DNA of 64,000 bases, from positions 17,477,490 to 17,541,489 of the forward strand of contig JAQFVV010012400.1 in NCBI GenBank assembly GCA_028023455.1. The letters are read 5' to 3'. Source of the DNA: Epiperipatus broadwayi. Its lineage: Eukaryota; Onychophora; Udeonychophora; Euonychophora; Peripatidae. A program made the translations under genes and the position numbers. Below, in pieces: positions 12,339 through 24,439 of this stretch; position 1 is the first letter of the stretch, and each line of letters begins with the position of its first letter. The notes under the pieces were generated by a model that was not told the origin of the DNA, did not search any database, and worked only from the letters and a program-made list of their open reading frames with translations.

Positions 12339-12564
12339 TAAGAGCCAGGATTAAAAAAATAAATAATCTTAAAGTTAGTTGGAGCGTGAAGAAATGTTAT
12401 CAGTCTGATTCCAATTCAGATTATGAACATTGAAGAAGCCATATTTTAAAATATATCATTGTGTGTATTTAATGGTTTTATTTAGCTTTTATCAACCATT
12501 ATCTCAACCTACCAAAAAGTCTCAGAAATTAAAAAAAAAAACAATTGTTATTTAAAACATTTGA

Positions 12565-13135
12565 ACAGCAGACTTTCAAGCACCCTTCAACTATCCACAC
12601 TATCTCATACAACTGATACACATGACTACACACATGTAAAAAAGATAAATAATCACCAATATACATATTTCAAGCTAAACCAGCACTCATCAGTTGGTAC
12701 AGATTATCATCTCCCACACACATATATAATCAGTATTCAGTTTATATTAAAATAGCAAATCTTCATACTTTAATGGACAGGCTTTAATCTACTCCAACCT
12801 CCAACTTTTCAGCCATCCTTATCATTGAAAATCTGATGATGGAAAGCCTAAATCCCCTGGCTGAAAAGTTGGAGATTGGAGTGGATTGAAGCCTGTCTAT
12901 TAAAGTATAAAAATTTGCAATTTTAATATAAACTGAACACTGATTATACATATGTGTGGGAGATAATAATCTGGACCAACTGATGAGTGCTGGTTTAGCA
13001 TAAAATACATATATTGGTGATTATTTATCTTTTAAAATGTGTGTAGTCATGTATATCAGTTGTATGAGATAGTGTGGATAATTGAAAGGTGCTTGAAAGC
13101 CTGAGTTCAAATCCCTATATTTACAATTGAACTCC
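12565..13135. mobile_element. Fold-back element, family A, copy 3
   Basis: Near-palindrome of about 570 bp centred near 12850. The left arm starts with the gactttcaagcacccttcaa block (about 12571) and the right arm ends with its complement near 13085-13105, followed by gagttcaaatccct, which fits a pol III B box. Inner arms carry a ccaactttt(c)agcca block and its complement around 12800-12870. It lies 230 bp after the L1-like insertion. No protein is encoded. Confidence 0.65.
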
Positions 13136-13364
13136 GGGTATGTGACGAGTGTCTGTATTTCAAATATTTTGCACAGAGCTATAAATAAATGAACTACTGT
13201 ATGACAAATTATTCTGAAAATCATTTGATGTTTGAGCATTCTAATGGTTGACTGAACATTTAACAGTTCCATTCAGTTAATCTGAAATGAGTTTTTTACT
13301 ATTCATTTATATTGATCAGCTCGTTAAATCTTTTGCTTTGAGTTTGCCACTATGCTAAGCACAT

Positions 13365-13425
13365 AGTCTTGAATTATCCTGTATTGATCAGAATACAGGC
13401 TATTCAAGACTATAAATATTGTAAA
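13365..13425. repeat. Short hairpin
   Basis: The sequence tagtcttgaat and its complement attcaagacta bracket a second pair, cctgtatt/aatacagg, giving a stem of about 25 bp around a short loop. Confidence 0.6.
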
Positions 13426-13554
13426 TGCATTAACATTTAGATATTGTGTATTATATTTATATACTGAGAGAACTATCTCACTTTCCTTATATGCAATCAA
13501 TATTTATTAATTTTAAAAATTAAAAAATTATTTTCCTGTGCTAACTGTAATATT

Positions 13555-13800
13555 TATTTTCACGTTATAAACATAAATCAAGAAAAAGTAAAATCATATT
13601 AATTTATATTATTCACTGAACTTGCTTTCAACTTAATCAGTCAAATTCATAATGCTCATCTATTTCATAGTTGTTTTCAAAGTTTTTAAAGTTGTCTTAT
13701 GGAATAGTTTTGCACTATGAATCTGACTGATTAAGTCAAAAGCATGCTTAACGAATAATATAAATTAATTTAACTATCTTTTTTTTTTTATTTATGTTTA
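13555..13800. repeat. Fold-back repeat with diverged arms
   Basis: Blocks from about 13560 to 13650 (for example aataatttatattattc-like and acttaatcagtcaaattca) recur in inverted order from about 13715 to 13800 (tgaatctgactgattaagt; gaataatataaattaattt). Stem about 80-90 bp with mismatches; no terminal duplication is obvious. Confidence 0.55.
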
Positions 13801-13880
13801 TAATAAGATTTACTAAATTGTAATTAAATCAGTCAATGCTATAACAGAAAGGAAGTGTAAAAAGGGGAATATGAATACCA

Positions 13881-14180
13881 TTTATTTAGAGATAAAAAAA
13901 CAGGCAAAACTCTCTATATGTATTGCCACTCAGTCTAAGATCTAGGTGTAGTGCTCTCAAATCCAAGACTCTTCACTGATGAAGACTACAAGCCAGAAAC
14001 TAGCCTGGGGATATTGGATGAGTAGGCTCTAGATGGGGATTTTATGCACAAGCCTTCTGGCATCCCTTGATTACTCTGGCTTGCACTGAGTGGCAATACG
14101 TATAGAGAGTTTTGCTTGCTTTAATAACAGTTATAAGCAAGCATAAGAAATAGTGATCACGTGATGTTTATTTAGAGATA
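13881..14180. mobile_element. Family C fold-back retroposon, copy 1, with 14-bp TSD
   Basis: An insert of 272 bp (13895-14166) is bracketed by tttatttagagata at 13881-13894 and 14167-14180. The insert begins with caggcaaaactctctatatg, and a complementary segment ending gtatagagagttttgc lies at 14099-14118; the outer right end reads gatcacgtgatg. The middle carries the family core, including aagccttctggcatc (about 14051). It encodes no protein and looks like an internally shortened form of the 573-bp copy at 23154-23726. Confidence 0.72.
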
Positions 14181-14334
14181 ATATAGAAATTGTTGACAAT
14201 ATTTTCCCATTTAGTTAAATGCACTGATAATACTATAATAACTTATAATACAATTAATATCCATGCATAAAATTCCTTAGTTAGATTATATTATATGAAT
14301 GAAATCATAATGGATGAAATTGATTATTGAATTA

Positions 14335-14760
14335 GATTTGAATGGTATGCTTTTATTAGAATAACTTGGCATTAAAAGGAACAATACCCACATGTTTGAA
14401 AAGGTTTGATCTGAGACTTGATACTTGACTGAAGAGCATTCAGAGACTTTAGACCATTCAACAAAATATGGAGAGATGTACATTAGAAGTAACAAGAAGA
14501 GATCAAAAACAAAACAAATAGCTATCACTGGCACCATTGAATGAATCAAGAAACAGAAATGGAACTGGACTGGATATAGTACTAGAAGAAATGATAATAG
14601 ATGGACAGTTGAAGTCTTAAATTGGGTCTCAAGAGATTGTAAAAGATCTAGAAGAAAATGGTATGTGAACTAAATAGATGAAAATAAGAAAGTTTACTGA
14701 TGTGTTGTAAAAAAGAGAGGTTAAGGAATGATGAATAATGATTGGTTATGATAGTTAATG
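14335..14760 (+). pseudogene. Decayed 3' fragment of the RTE-like element
   Basis: Bases 14335-14740 align by eye with the C-terminal reverse-transcriptase-associated segment of the copy at 50565-51790 (for example the counterpart of ...MERCMLGITRRDRK... at about 14465-14510 and of RRNDNRWT at about 14590). Stops and indels are frequent. It lies on the opposite strand to the longer copy that starts 200 bp further on. Confidence 0.65.
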
Positions 14761-14961
14761 AATGATGTATCAATTTTTGCCCTAAAACATATATAAAAAT
14801 GATTAAGATTGAAATGATTATTAAGATTCTAAATCTATTTTCAGACCTTTAGAGTTATGTATCTCTGGGAATCATCTGGACACATATATACAGTAGTATT
14901 AATATCACCTTTAATTTATTAATCAATAACATGTATGTTTGCTTAATATATACATATATAT

Positions 14962-17880
14962 ATTCATAATCATCATCATCATCAACCATTATCAGTCCAC
15001 TGCAGGGTGAAGGTCTCTCCAAGTTCAATTCATCTTCTTTGATCTTTAGCTTTTCTTTTCCACATCACCCCTGCACACTTTCTTATTTCATCCATCCATC
15101 TCACATGTGGTCTCTTTCTGGGTCTTTTACAATCTCTTGGAATCCAATTTAAGATTTCAATTGTCTATCTACTATTATCTCTTCTAGCAATATGTCCAAC
15201 CCAATTCCACTTCAATCTTTTAATTTTTTAAATGAGGTCAGTAGCATCTGTTTGTTCTCTTACCCATACATTGCATTTTTGATCTCTTCTTGTTACTCCC
15301 AACATGCATCTCTCCATATTTCTCTGAGTAAGCACTCCGACTAAGTTTAATTCTATGATTAATTTCCTCCATTCTTTTTCCATCTGTATTAATAATCTGA
15401 CCAAGGTATTTGCAACTGTTAATTTCTTCTAATTCATCATAATCAATCTTTATTTTCATATTTTGATCAAATCGATTAAACATTACTTTAGTCTTTTTAA
15501 CATCTGTTTTTAGTCCTACTTTCCTACTTTCATCTGATAACTCCTGCAACATTTCATGAAGCATTATTTGCAAAAACAACTATATCATCTGCAAAATCTA
15601 AATGACTTAAATAATTTCCATTTACTTTCACTTCTTTAGTTTCCCATTTCAATCCACAAAATACTTCTTACAGCACTGCTGTAAAAAGATTTGGAAATAT
15701 GGAGTCACCTTGTCTTACACCCTTCTCAATGTTGACTTTCCAGTATCATTATGTAATGTAATTGTTACCAAAATCACACTTTTCTTTATGTTTGCCATAA
15801 TATCATATAAATACAATTTATCCAAACTTCAAACACTTTTTAGCAAACTCTTTATTTGTATGTGTATGTACAAATAAAGTTTACTAAAAAGTGTTTGAAG
15901 TTTGGATAAATTGTAATCTAATTGTTGCTGTTGCATTTTTATAAATATTCTTTGATGATCCAATGCTTTAATCACTGAAGTAGAATCAAATGTCTTTTCA
16001 TAATCTACAAATCCAAAACATAATGATAATTCATATTCATTTGTCCTTTCTATAGCTTCACTCAGTACCTGGATATGATCTACTGTACTAAAACAAATTT
16101 TAAATCCAGCTTGTTCTCTTGGTTGGTGGAAATCCAATGTTCCCTGTAGAGGAGTTGTAATTATCCTGGTAAAAACTTTGTATAAAACTGATAAAAGGCT
16201 TATAGGTCTGGGATTTCTAATATCTTCTTTATCACCTTTTTTAAATATTAATATTATTACTGCATTCTTCCAATCATCTGGTACATCTTCATTATTTAGA
16301 TATTTGGTATATAACTTTGTTAAAAATTTTTTTATTTCTTCACCTGCTTCTTTTAATATATCAATTATAATTTCATGGAACCTTTCCTTTCTTCATACAT
16401 TTAATTGCATGCCTCACTTCTTCATTTAAAATTCTGGGCAATTCGGAAGATGTAATAGATATAGGAGGTAATGTTCTTTATTACTATATAATTCTTAATA
16501 AAAGTCTTCTACCCAGTTTATGATGTCATTTCTCTTTTTAGTAATAATTCCATCTTTTTTTCTTATTGCAGATATAAATTTCCTACCAATACCAAAATAT
16601 TGTTTTACATTCTTGAGGCTTTTATTTTCTTCTACAGATTTCCTTGCTGGTTCACAGTTATACTTTCTTATATCATTTTCAACTCTTTCCCGCACCATTT
16701 TAAAAAATTCGAGATATTCAATCCTTTTTAATGCATCATTTTTGTATATCTTCATATTCCTTCTTTTCTTCATAAATTCTCTAATCTCAATAGAAATTTT
16801 ATCGGTCAATTGCTGCTTTTTTCTACCAGCTATCTTTGTTGCAGTTTTTAAAAGTGTATCAGTTATTTTTATATTAATTCATTCAAATCTAAATCATGTT
16901 CAAAATCAACTAATACCTGAAACCGATTTGTAAGTTCTAATTTAAATTCATTAGAATGCTTCTGAAGAATAGAAATATCAACTGTAAATATTGTTTTTCT
17001 TAATAATTTTTGTCTCTCTAGTTATGCATTAACATGTATCTTATATCTTACTAAACGATGATCACTTCCTGAGATAAATTTATTAAGAACATTACAATCT
17101 TGAAATATGTATTTTCTGTTAGTCAAAATATAATCCAATTCTGCTGTACCTTTATTTGGATGTTTCCATGTCCATTTCCTTTTAACATTTTTCTCAAAAA
17201 AAGAATTCATAATATAAAGTTTTTATTTTTCTGCAAACTCCACAAGTCTATGTTCTCTCATTTCTATTACCATAACCAAAATTACCTACAGCACTTTCAT
17301 CTTTTATTTGCTTACCAATTCTAGCATTAAAATCTCCCATAATAATTTTAAAATATCATTTACTCTGATCAAAAACCTTTTGTACATTCATATAAAAATC
17401 TTCTACTACTTCATCACTATGAGAATTTGTTGGGGCATAAACCTGAATTATCTGCATTTGGTATCTGCTATTAAGTTGTATAACTAATCTTTCCACTTTG
17501 TCCAATATACCATCAATCTCTACAATGTTGTTCTTTTACTTTTTATTTATAATGAATCCTACTCCACTTGTATTTCCAATATTTGTGCCTTTATAATAGA
17601 GTACATGTCCACTTTTAAATTAATTGTCTCTTCACCTTTTCTTCTAACTTCACAAAGTCCAATAATGTCCCATTTAATATAAGACAGTTCTTCTAATTTT
17701 TGCAATCTTCCTTCACTTAAAAAGTGATCTGCAGTTGTAAGTACCTAAATAAAAAGTTGTCATCAAATGGCAACCTGGGTCCGCAATCAGGGGATTCTTA
17801 GCACACTCCACCTTTGGCCACCAACCGCTGCCTTGGTTGGTGACTTTCCAGCCTCCTGGGAATAAGGGCCATGATTTATT
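14962..17880 (-). pseudogene. Long RTE-like LINE copy (EEP endonuclease plus RT), minus strand
   Basis: Reads leftwards from about 17880 to a (GAT)n tail at 14966-14984. The 5' part (about 17720 down to 17020) encodes an EEP-type endonuclease: LSYIKWDIIGLCEVRRKGEE (with the catalytic Glu of CEVR), a GDFN-related segment with NARIGK, and near the end WTWKHPNKGTAELDYILTNR followed by SGSDHRLVRYKI. The RT part follows: FHQPREQAGFK and FVDYEKTFDS (motif A, 15980-16150), a FADD box (about 15590), and the DYDELEEINSCKYLGQIINT segment (about 15400). Frameshifts and stops interrupt it many times, and a 147-bp hairpin has inserted at 15767-15913. Compared with other RTE-like elements it is close to full length (2.9 kb), including a leader with caccaaccaaggcagcgg (minus sense) at the 5' end. 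It is inactive. Confidence 0.82.
15754..15926. mobile_element. Hairpin insertion inside the RTE copy, with 13-bp near-perfect TSD
   Basis: Compared with the uninterrupted RTE copy near 50850, this copy carries 147 extra bases (15767-15913). They are bracketed by taatgtaattgtt (15754-15766) and taatctaattgtt (15914-15926), which differ at one base. Within the insert, 15812-15860 and 15869-15915 are inverted repeats forming a stem of about 47 bp with an 8-base loop. The insertion therefore post-dates the RTE copy. Confidence 0.72.
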
Positions 17881-19600
17881 TTTGTCTGTCATAGTTGTAT
17901 ATATATTATAATTATCTAAATAAGCTTCTCTGAAAGGTGATTATCCAAAATCTTTGTTTAATCAGTAATAAGCTAATAATATTTCTTTTAATGTAATTAC
18001 AATATGCATTCTCTACTTTAGTATTTATAAAGACTATAAATATGTATTAATAAGTAATAATATCTCAGGATTATAAAATTAAAATACGACTGTGTATATG
18101 TAAATAGGAATAAACACATCTAGTAATATTTGTGTGGCTAACATATTCTTTCTAAGTTTTGAAAATATATATAAAATCTAACATTATCTCACAATTTAAA
18201 ATATTTAAGGATAATAAATAAGATTCTTAAAATTTTACTATTCCATTATAAATTTTATCATTGTTTTGGCTGATTTTATTGTATCCAAACCATATCTTAC
18301 AGTAAATAAGTATTAACATTAGAATTATATGTATTAGTGGTAGCGGCTAATATCAATAACATTAATTCTACAATCAGGGTACCTTTAAATAAATGTAATA
18401 TGATAATATCATGTGATCATAAATTACCAAATATATGATGAATCCAAAATTATGAAGAGAAAAGTTAGATAATTTAGTAAATATAAAATCAATTTATTTA
18501 CAAAAAAATATTAAATAACTAAACTTTTAAAATATTTCATAAAATAAGCTTGGCATTATCTCCTTTTCCATGCAATCATATTTCACCTTACCTCACATAA
18601 CTACTATATTATCATCACCCCTAATCTGCTCCTCTTTCAATCTTATTGTCTCAATACCTGGCTTTATTTCATTAATTTATTTCCCTGTTTTATTCTCCAA
18701 TTCTATCCTGTTCATGTGTGTGTGACCAATTGTCAATTCTATTGTATTTTTGTTATAAGTACATAAGCATCTATAAATGCAAGTTCATGTCAAGAACCAT
18801 TTATCAAAACTTTTCTTAGAGATCTGATGAGAATCTGTCAGCAAAATAATGCCTAGTGATTTGCAATTTTGGGATAGATGAAGTATACAATGCAGCATGA
18901 ATGCCCAGAGGTCTATCTCAATTTAGACACCATAAGCTACTACAACCATTGAAATGGAATAAAAGTGCAAAAAATCTTTGCAATACCCTGATCCTTTGAG
19001 TCCTTAGGAGCTGGAAAATATAAACTATGCCGTGCTCCCTTTCTTGGGTAGATGCTATTAATATAAATTGATGCAAATTGTTCAGACAATAATTACAATG
19101 GTATTCTTATAAAAAAAATATCATAAGAATAGATAGAGATTTTGCAGTTGGTTGTCAAATATATTCAAATGGTTGTTTAGAAAAAAGATTTTTATTATAG
19201 GCAATAACTTAAAACACATGTGTAATATAACAATAATACAATCATCATCTAAATAATTAGCAGATCAAAAACAAGATTTTGATAACAAGATATATCTAAT
19301 CTTTCAAGGAACTTGAAAGATTTCTGGTTATTAGGCAATAAATTAAACATTAATAAATAAAGGAAAAGAAATATGATAAAATTACAGAAAATAATTTAAA
19401 AAAATACACTATTCAATAATAACAATAACGATGACGTTTTTGGAATGTATTACGAATTTGGGGAAGTAGTTTAAGGATCAAATATATATTAATATCTATT
19501 GGAAAGTTAAAAATTAGAAAAAAAAGTTTTTTTTAATAAATCTGCTATGCTTATTTTTCTTTAAATAATTTTCCAGGAATCGATACATGTATAATTTTAT
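17881..19600. other. Intronic sequence, possible very old LINE 5' remnant
   Basis: AT-rich with no clear gene. The stretch 18780-19090 is less AT-rich and lies directly upstream of the RT remnant below; it could be its endonuclease part, but I could not recognise catalytic motifs. Confidence 0.35.
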
Positions 19601-19619
19601 AAAAATGGTAAAAAATTTG

Positions 19620-20540
19620 CTTATATCTGAAAAAAAAAGAAAGAAAATAAATTGGATGCAAATAATTATAGACCAATCTAAATACTATCAACAATAACTC
19701 AGATTTTTATAAATTGCATACAAATAAAAAAAATATTTATCAAAGTTAATAACACATTTTCAACACTGGTTTAGTATTGAATAAATCTGTTCTAATAAAC
19801 CTTATAACATTTTCTAGTATTTGATAGAAGAAAAAGATTAGATTAAACCACTAAACATCACATGATCACTATCTCATACTAGCACAATAATTGTTATTAA
19901 ACAATTCAAGATCTAGGTGCAGTGCTCTCAGATCCAAGGCTCCTCACTGATGAAGGCCACAAGCCAGAAACTAGTCTGGGGATATTGGATGAGTAGGCAC
20001 TAGATAGGGATTTTATGCACAAGCCTTCTGGCATCCATTGATTGCTCTTGTTAGCACAAGATGGCACTACTATATGGAGAGTGTTGTTTTGTTTTTAATT
20101 GTTTAAAAAGATTAGATGTTATATTCTTTGCATTAATTACTGCTTTCAACATAGTCAATCATTAATATATTAATTTTAAAACTATATAAAGCTAAAATTG
20201 ATAAGAATTTTAAAATGGTTGGAAACTTATCTAACAAAAAGATCTAGTTAGGTATATTAAAACGGACAATACACAGAACCTATATTTATATTCAGAAGTG
20301 CTTCACAAGAAGATATTATTAATCATTATTACTTAATATTTATGTGAATGATAAAATCATTTATAACATTAATGATGTGGAACACATCTGAATAAGATAG
20401 ATGGTGTTGCAAAATGGTTTAAGGCTAATAATAAACAAATAACGCACTGTTATTTACAAGAAGCATTTTTCAAATAATAGATAATCTAGGATTAACATTA
20501 AAGTTTAAAATAATATGTAAAGATTTAAATACTTTTAAGA
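19620..20540 (+). pseudogene. Highly decayed CR1/Jockey-like reverse transcriptase remnant
   Basis: Scattered RT motifs remain on the plus strand: LDANNYRPI (about 19653-19680), an ITAFNIVNH segment (about 20137) resembling motif A (DxxxAFDxVxH), and LKWLETYLTKRSS (about 20210-20250), the usual segment before motif B. Stops occur every few codons. The family C fold-back at 19844-20104 sits inside it, so this LINE is the older layer. Confidence 0.6.
19831..20117. mobile_element. Family C fold-back retroposon, copy 2, with 13-bp TSD
   Basis: A 261-bp insert (19844-20104) bracketed by the perfect direct repeat aaaaagattagat at 19831-19843 and 20105-20117. Orientation is opposite at the left end to copy 1: it begins taaaccactaaacatcacat, the complement of the usual right end, and contains the core aagccttctggcatc. 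It interrupts the decayed LINE. Confidence 0.75.
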
Positions 20541-23137
20541 CAGGCTTTAACCTGTAACAAATGCGCTTTGAAATTTATAATAGTCAAGCAATATCTTTAT
20601 TTTGCCGATAGAGGCGCATTTGGTACATCACATCACATCTGTCTTAAAAGTTTTTACATATATTTCCCCTGCGCTTAATAAATAATTAAAACTTTATAAA
20701 TATGTAAAGTATTTTAAACAAATAATGATTCAATTGTTGATAAGTCAAAAAAGCAAGAGTCAAAATATTAAATCTTTGGACATATTTGTAGAAATGCATA
20801 TTACCTTCTTAAGTTTATTGAAATTAAACTACTCTTATTTTTATTAATCCTAATCTTACTTTTCAGATCTGAAACATGAAATTTAGAACATAAATATGTA
20901 AAAAAATTATAATCATTATGTAATACATTATTATAGATTGTAATTATAATAATTACACTATTTTTAAAGTAGTTATTATCAAAGATATGAATTAACTTTA
21001 TGATTTTTATAACGGAATGATTTATTTTAGATGGAAGTTGAATCAAAATTAATACAGGCAACCAGAGATCTACTTGGAAAGAATCAAAAATAATATTCAT
21101 TAAAAAAAATTAAGATTGTTAAAAAATTTAATAGCTTAGATATTGGAGTTGGTAGTTTTAACTTGGATAAAACTAATTTTATAACACAAAATAAAAAAAA
21201 TTAAGTATCATTAAGCTAGCTTTTAGTGAATTATAGAGTTGTAATTTGTATAAATGCAGGTACTAATTAATAAGTTGGTATTTATGATCAGTTATGTAAG
21301 TGGCAATAACTGTTTACAATTAAATGAATAAATAATTTTATATAATCTCTGACATAAATAAATGTGATTTGTAGAAATGCATACAAAAAACCATTAGCAC
21401 AATTTCTTTCCAATGATCACAGTTATATGTATGAATGCAGATAAATGTATGTTAACTGTAAAATATTAGAAATGTATATATGTAATAATTAATCTAATTT
21501 ATAGCTCTTATATACAATGTAGGACAATAAATTAAAAGCAATGATTTAAAGATAGTCCATATAAGTACTATTACTAATTAATATGAGTTTTTTTGCATTG
21601 TCAGTCTTTAATTGGTGCACTGCCTCATTACATCATAGCTGAAATTTATTTTTAAAATACATTAAGAAATCACATTAAAATGATCAATATTGACATATAT
21701 ATTTATCTTTAATAATTTAAAATGATATTAATTTAATGAATATTAGTTAATTTAATTTATTAACATTTATTAATTAAATTAATATTAATTAATATTAAAT
21801 TAATATTAATTACAGATTTATATGGTTTTTAATTACTTATTTATATATATTGTAATGTTAAATAAAAGGTGCTACACTAATTTGTAACATTAAATTAGGT
21901 TAAATCAAAGAATCTAAGCCTAAATTAATATGTAGTACCAACTAATAGGTGATGACACAAATCTTAGCTTAACATTAAAAACACTTAATAAAACATAATA
22001 AGTAACAAATACCACATAAATATTGTCCATTACTATGTGAACATTAATATTTCTAATACGTCTCAGGATTTTACAGCATTTTCTTACAATGCATATGCTA
22101 ATAAGTATATAATTATTTATTATAGATTTATGTGTGTCGCTAGCATAGTATGACAACTAACAAACAATTTAATTTTATTATTTCTCAGGAATTTTACACC
22201 ATTAAGTCTCATATATTATTTGCATAAATAAAGTTTCTTAACATATAGATGAACACAAATGGGCATTTTGTGATTGTATCCAGTTCCTATCTCATAGCAT
22301 ATAAATATAGCTGTGAAAGAAGTGCAGATGAGCTTTTGCAAAAATGTTTAAAATAAATAATATTCACTTAAATACTTTACATAAAGTATAATGAAAATTC
22401 AATAATTGTAATTAAAATTATGTAATTTCATTATGAATCCAAGTGATGATAATGATAAATAAAATGCCAGTCGTTATTTAAAACAACAATTAAACAATTT
22501 TATTAACAAAAATATAGATGATGTGTAATTCTACATGTTACTAAAATATATACAAATTTATTAGAGAAGGTTGTTAATATATAAAATATAAATAAATTCC
22601 TTATTATTGTAAATTAAAATAGAATAAGATTTATCTACATTTTATAAATCTTAATATATTTTCTCTAGTGGAGCACGCTATCTAAATGGCATTAACTTAA
22701 GTTTTTCCGTTTATTTAGATATAACATTTAATTCTCTCTCTGCAAATACAATGTCAACATGGCCCAGGGGTTCATATAACATTAAGGTCAAAACAACAAA
22801 TTCTATATTTGACCTTTAGCCATGAACATACTCTTTATTTATTATCTTCTAATCCTTACTATTATAGATACATCTTAAACATTATTCATTTAAATAAACA
22901 CATTTGAAATGTGATACCATAACTGTCATATGAGTATAAAAAAATAAAATATAAGATCAGGACAAGAGCATCTTATAATTAATATGAGAATTTAATAATA
23001 TTAATCTAGTAGTAAAATAATAATAATGACCTATCTCTAATAACAATAATGCATGAAAATATTTTATATCAATTAAGTATTTAAACCATACTACCTGATC
23101 TTCTTATTGATGCAAATGTTGAGATACATCAATACAT
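20541..23137. other. AT-rich intronic sequence, nothing firmly recognised
   Basis: Mostly long A/T runs. A weak hairpin (acttttaagacag at about 20531 and its near-complement at about 20638) and a short palindromic attaat-rich stretch near 21720-21810 are the only structures seen. Confidence 0.45.
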
Positions 23138-23742
23138 GCAATTTCACAAAACAGGCAAAACTTTCTAAAGGTATTGCCACTCAGTGCAAGCCAGAGTAAT
23201 TAATGAATGCCAGAAGGCTTGTGCATAAAATCCCCATCTAGTGCCTACTCATCCAATATCCCCAAACTAGTTACTCGCTTGTGGCCTTTATCAGTGAGGA
23301 GCCTTGAATCTAAGATCACTGAACCTAGATCTTAGGATCTAATGCAACCAGCAGCCATCTTTCATCTCTACTTAACTACAAAACTATGAGACTTAAACTG
23401 AAAACCCTATAATATTTTCAATTCAAGCTCATCAGCTTATATAGTCATATAGATCTGAACTCAGTTCAGTACCTATACATTTTGGTGTCTTTGGTTCTTT
23501 AATAACCATGTCCATCACTATCCTATTAGGCAGGATTGGTTTTAAGCAAATAAACATCACATGATCACCATTTCTTATGCTTGCTCTTAACTGTTATTAA
23601 AACAAGCAAAACTCTCTATACGTATTGCCATTCAGTGCAAGAGTGGCAATATGTATAGAGAGTTTTGCCTATTTTAATAACAGTTAAGAGCAAGCATAAG
23701 AAATGGTGATCATATGATGTTTATTGGCAATTTCACAAAACA
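23138..23742. mobile_element. Family C fold-back retroposon, copy 3 (longest, 573 bp), with 16-bp TSD
   Basis: The insert 23154-23726 is bracketed by gcaatttcacaaaaca at 23138-23153 and 23727-23742, a perfect 16-bp direct repeat. It holds the family left end (ggcaaaactttct), core (agaaggcttgtgcataaaat), a unique middle (23330-23540) and, at 23545-23726, a near-perfect hairpin whose two arms of about 90 bp each carry taaacatcacatgatcacc or its complement and caaaactctctatacg or its complement. No coding capacity is seen. Confidence 0.78.
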
Positions 23743-23981
23743 TAGCAAAGAAAATAAATTATTAAATAACCATTATCAATTAAAGTTTATGAATACTACA
23801 AATCCAATGTATCTATATGCACATTTACTGTAGATTCCATTAATAGAATTCATTTTAAAAAATACACACATTCTTTTTATTCTTTCAAAATTTTGCTCTG
23901 TAATACATGATTAGTTCACTATAATTATTTTTCCAAGATTATTTGTCAGTGAGATAATATCTTTTTCAATGATGTTGATCC

Positions 23982-24439
23982 ACTTATGGCAGGGGTGGGC
24001 AATTGTTTTGGCTTGGGGGCCATAGAGGTTGGCAGAGGGCTACTTTGTGGAAGTGAAGGTTAGCAGTGGACCACACCTTTTTTTCATGACACAATAAACA
24101 CACTGCTTTATTCCATGTATTACCAAAGAAATATTTGTTTGTCCATTCTTCATTAAATACATAACATTCATTACTGATTTTACATTTTTTGGAGGGTTCA
24201 TGGTTTTACTAAAGTTGGAAATGTATATATTTGCTAATGCAAAGACAAAATTGAAATTAACCAGACCAACTGGAAAAGCACTGCACATCGTATCTATACT
24301 GTGCATGTTTATTGACGTGACCATCCTAGTGAAAAATAAGAGACAAATCTTTGGTCATGCATGGGCAGGAAATCTCAGTTCAGGGTGGATTTTTCTGATT
24401 GTCTTGGCAGACTGCTATTTGCCCACACCTGACTTATGG
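23982..24439 (-). mobile_element. hAT (Charlie-like) deletion derivative, 442 bp, with 8-bp TSD
   Basis: The element 23990-24431 starts caggggtgggcaa and ends ttgcccacacctg, terminal inverted repeats with one mismatch. A perfect 8-bp duplication acttatgg flanks it (23982-23989 and 24432-24439), the length typical of the hAT superfamily. On the minus strand, about 24170 down to 24040, a frame reads FNEEWTNKYFF and then KAVCLLC with later His residues. This resembles the N-terminal BED-like zinc-finger region of GTF2IRD2/ZMYM6-type hAT transposases. The catalytic domain is absent, so it could move only with help from another element. Confidence 0.82.

Noticed and set aside
16178-16933. Plus-strand frames of 83 and 137 codons
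   Set aside because: They are antisense to the minus-strand RTE-like copy.
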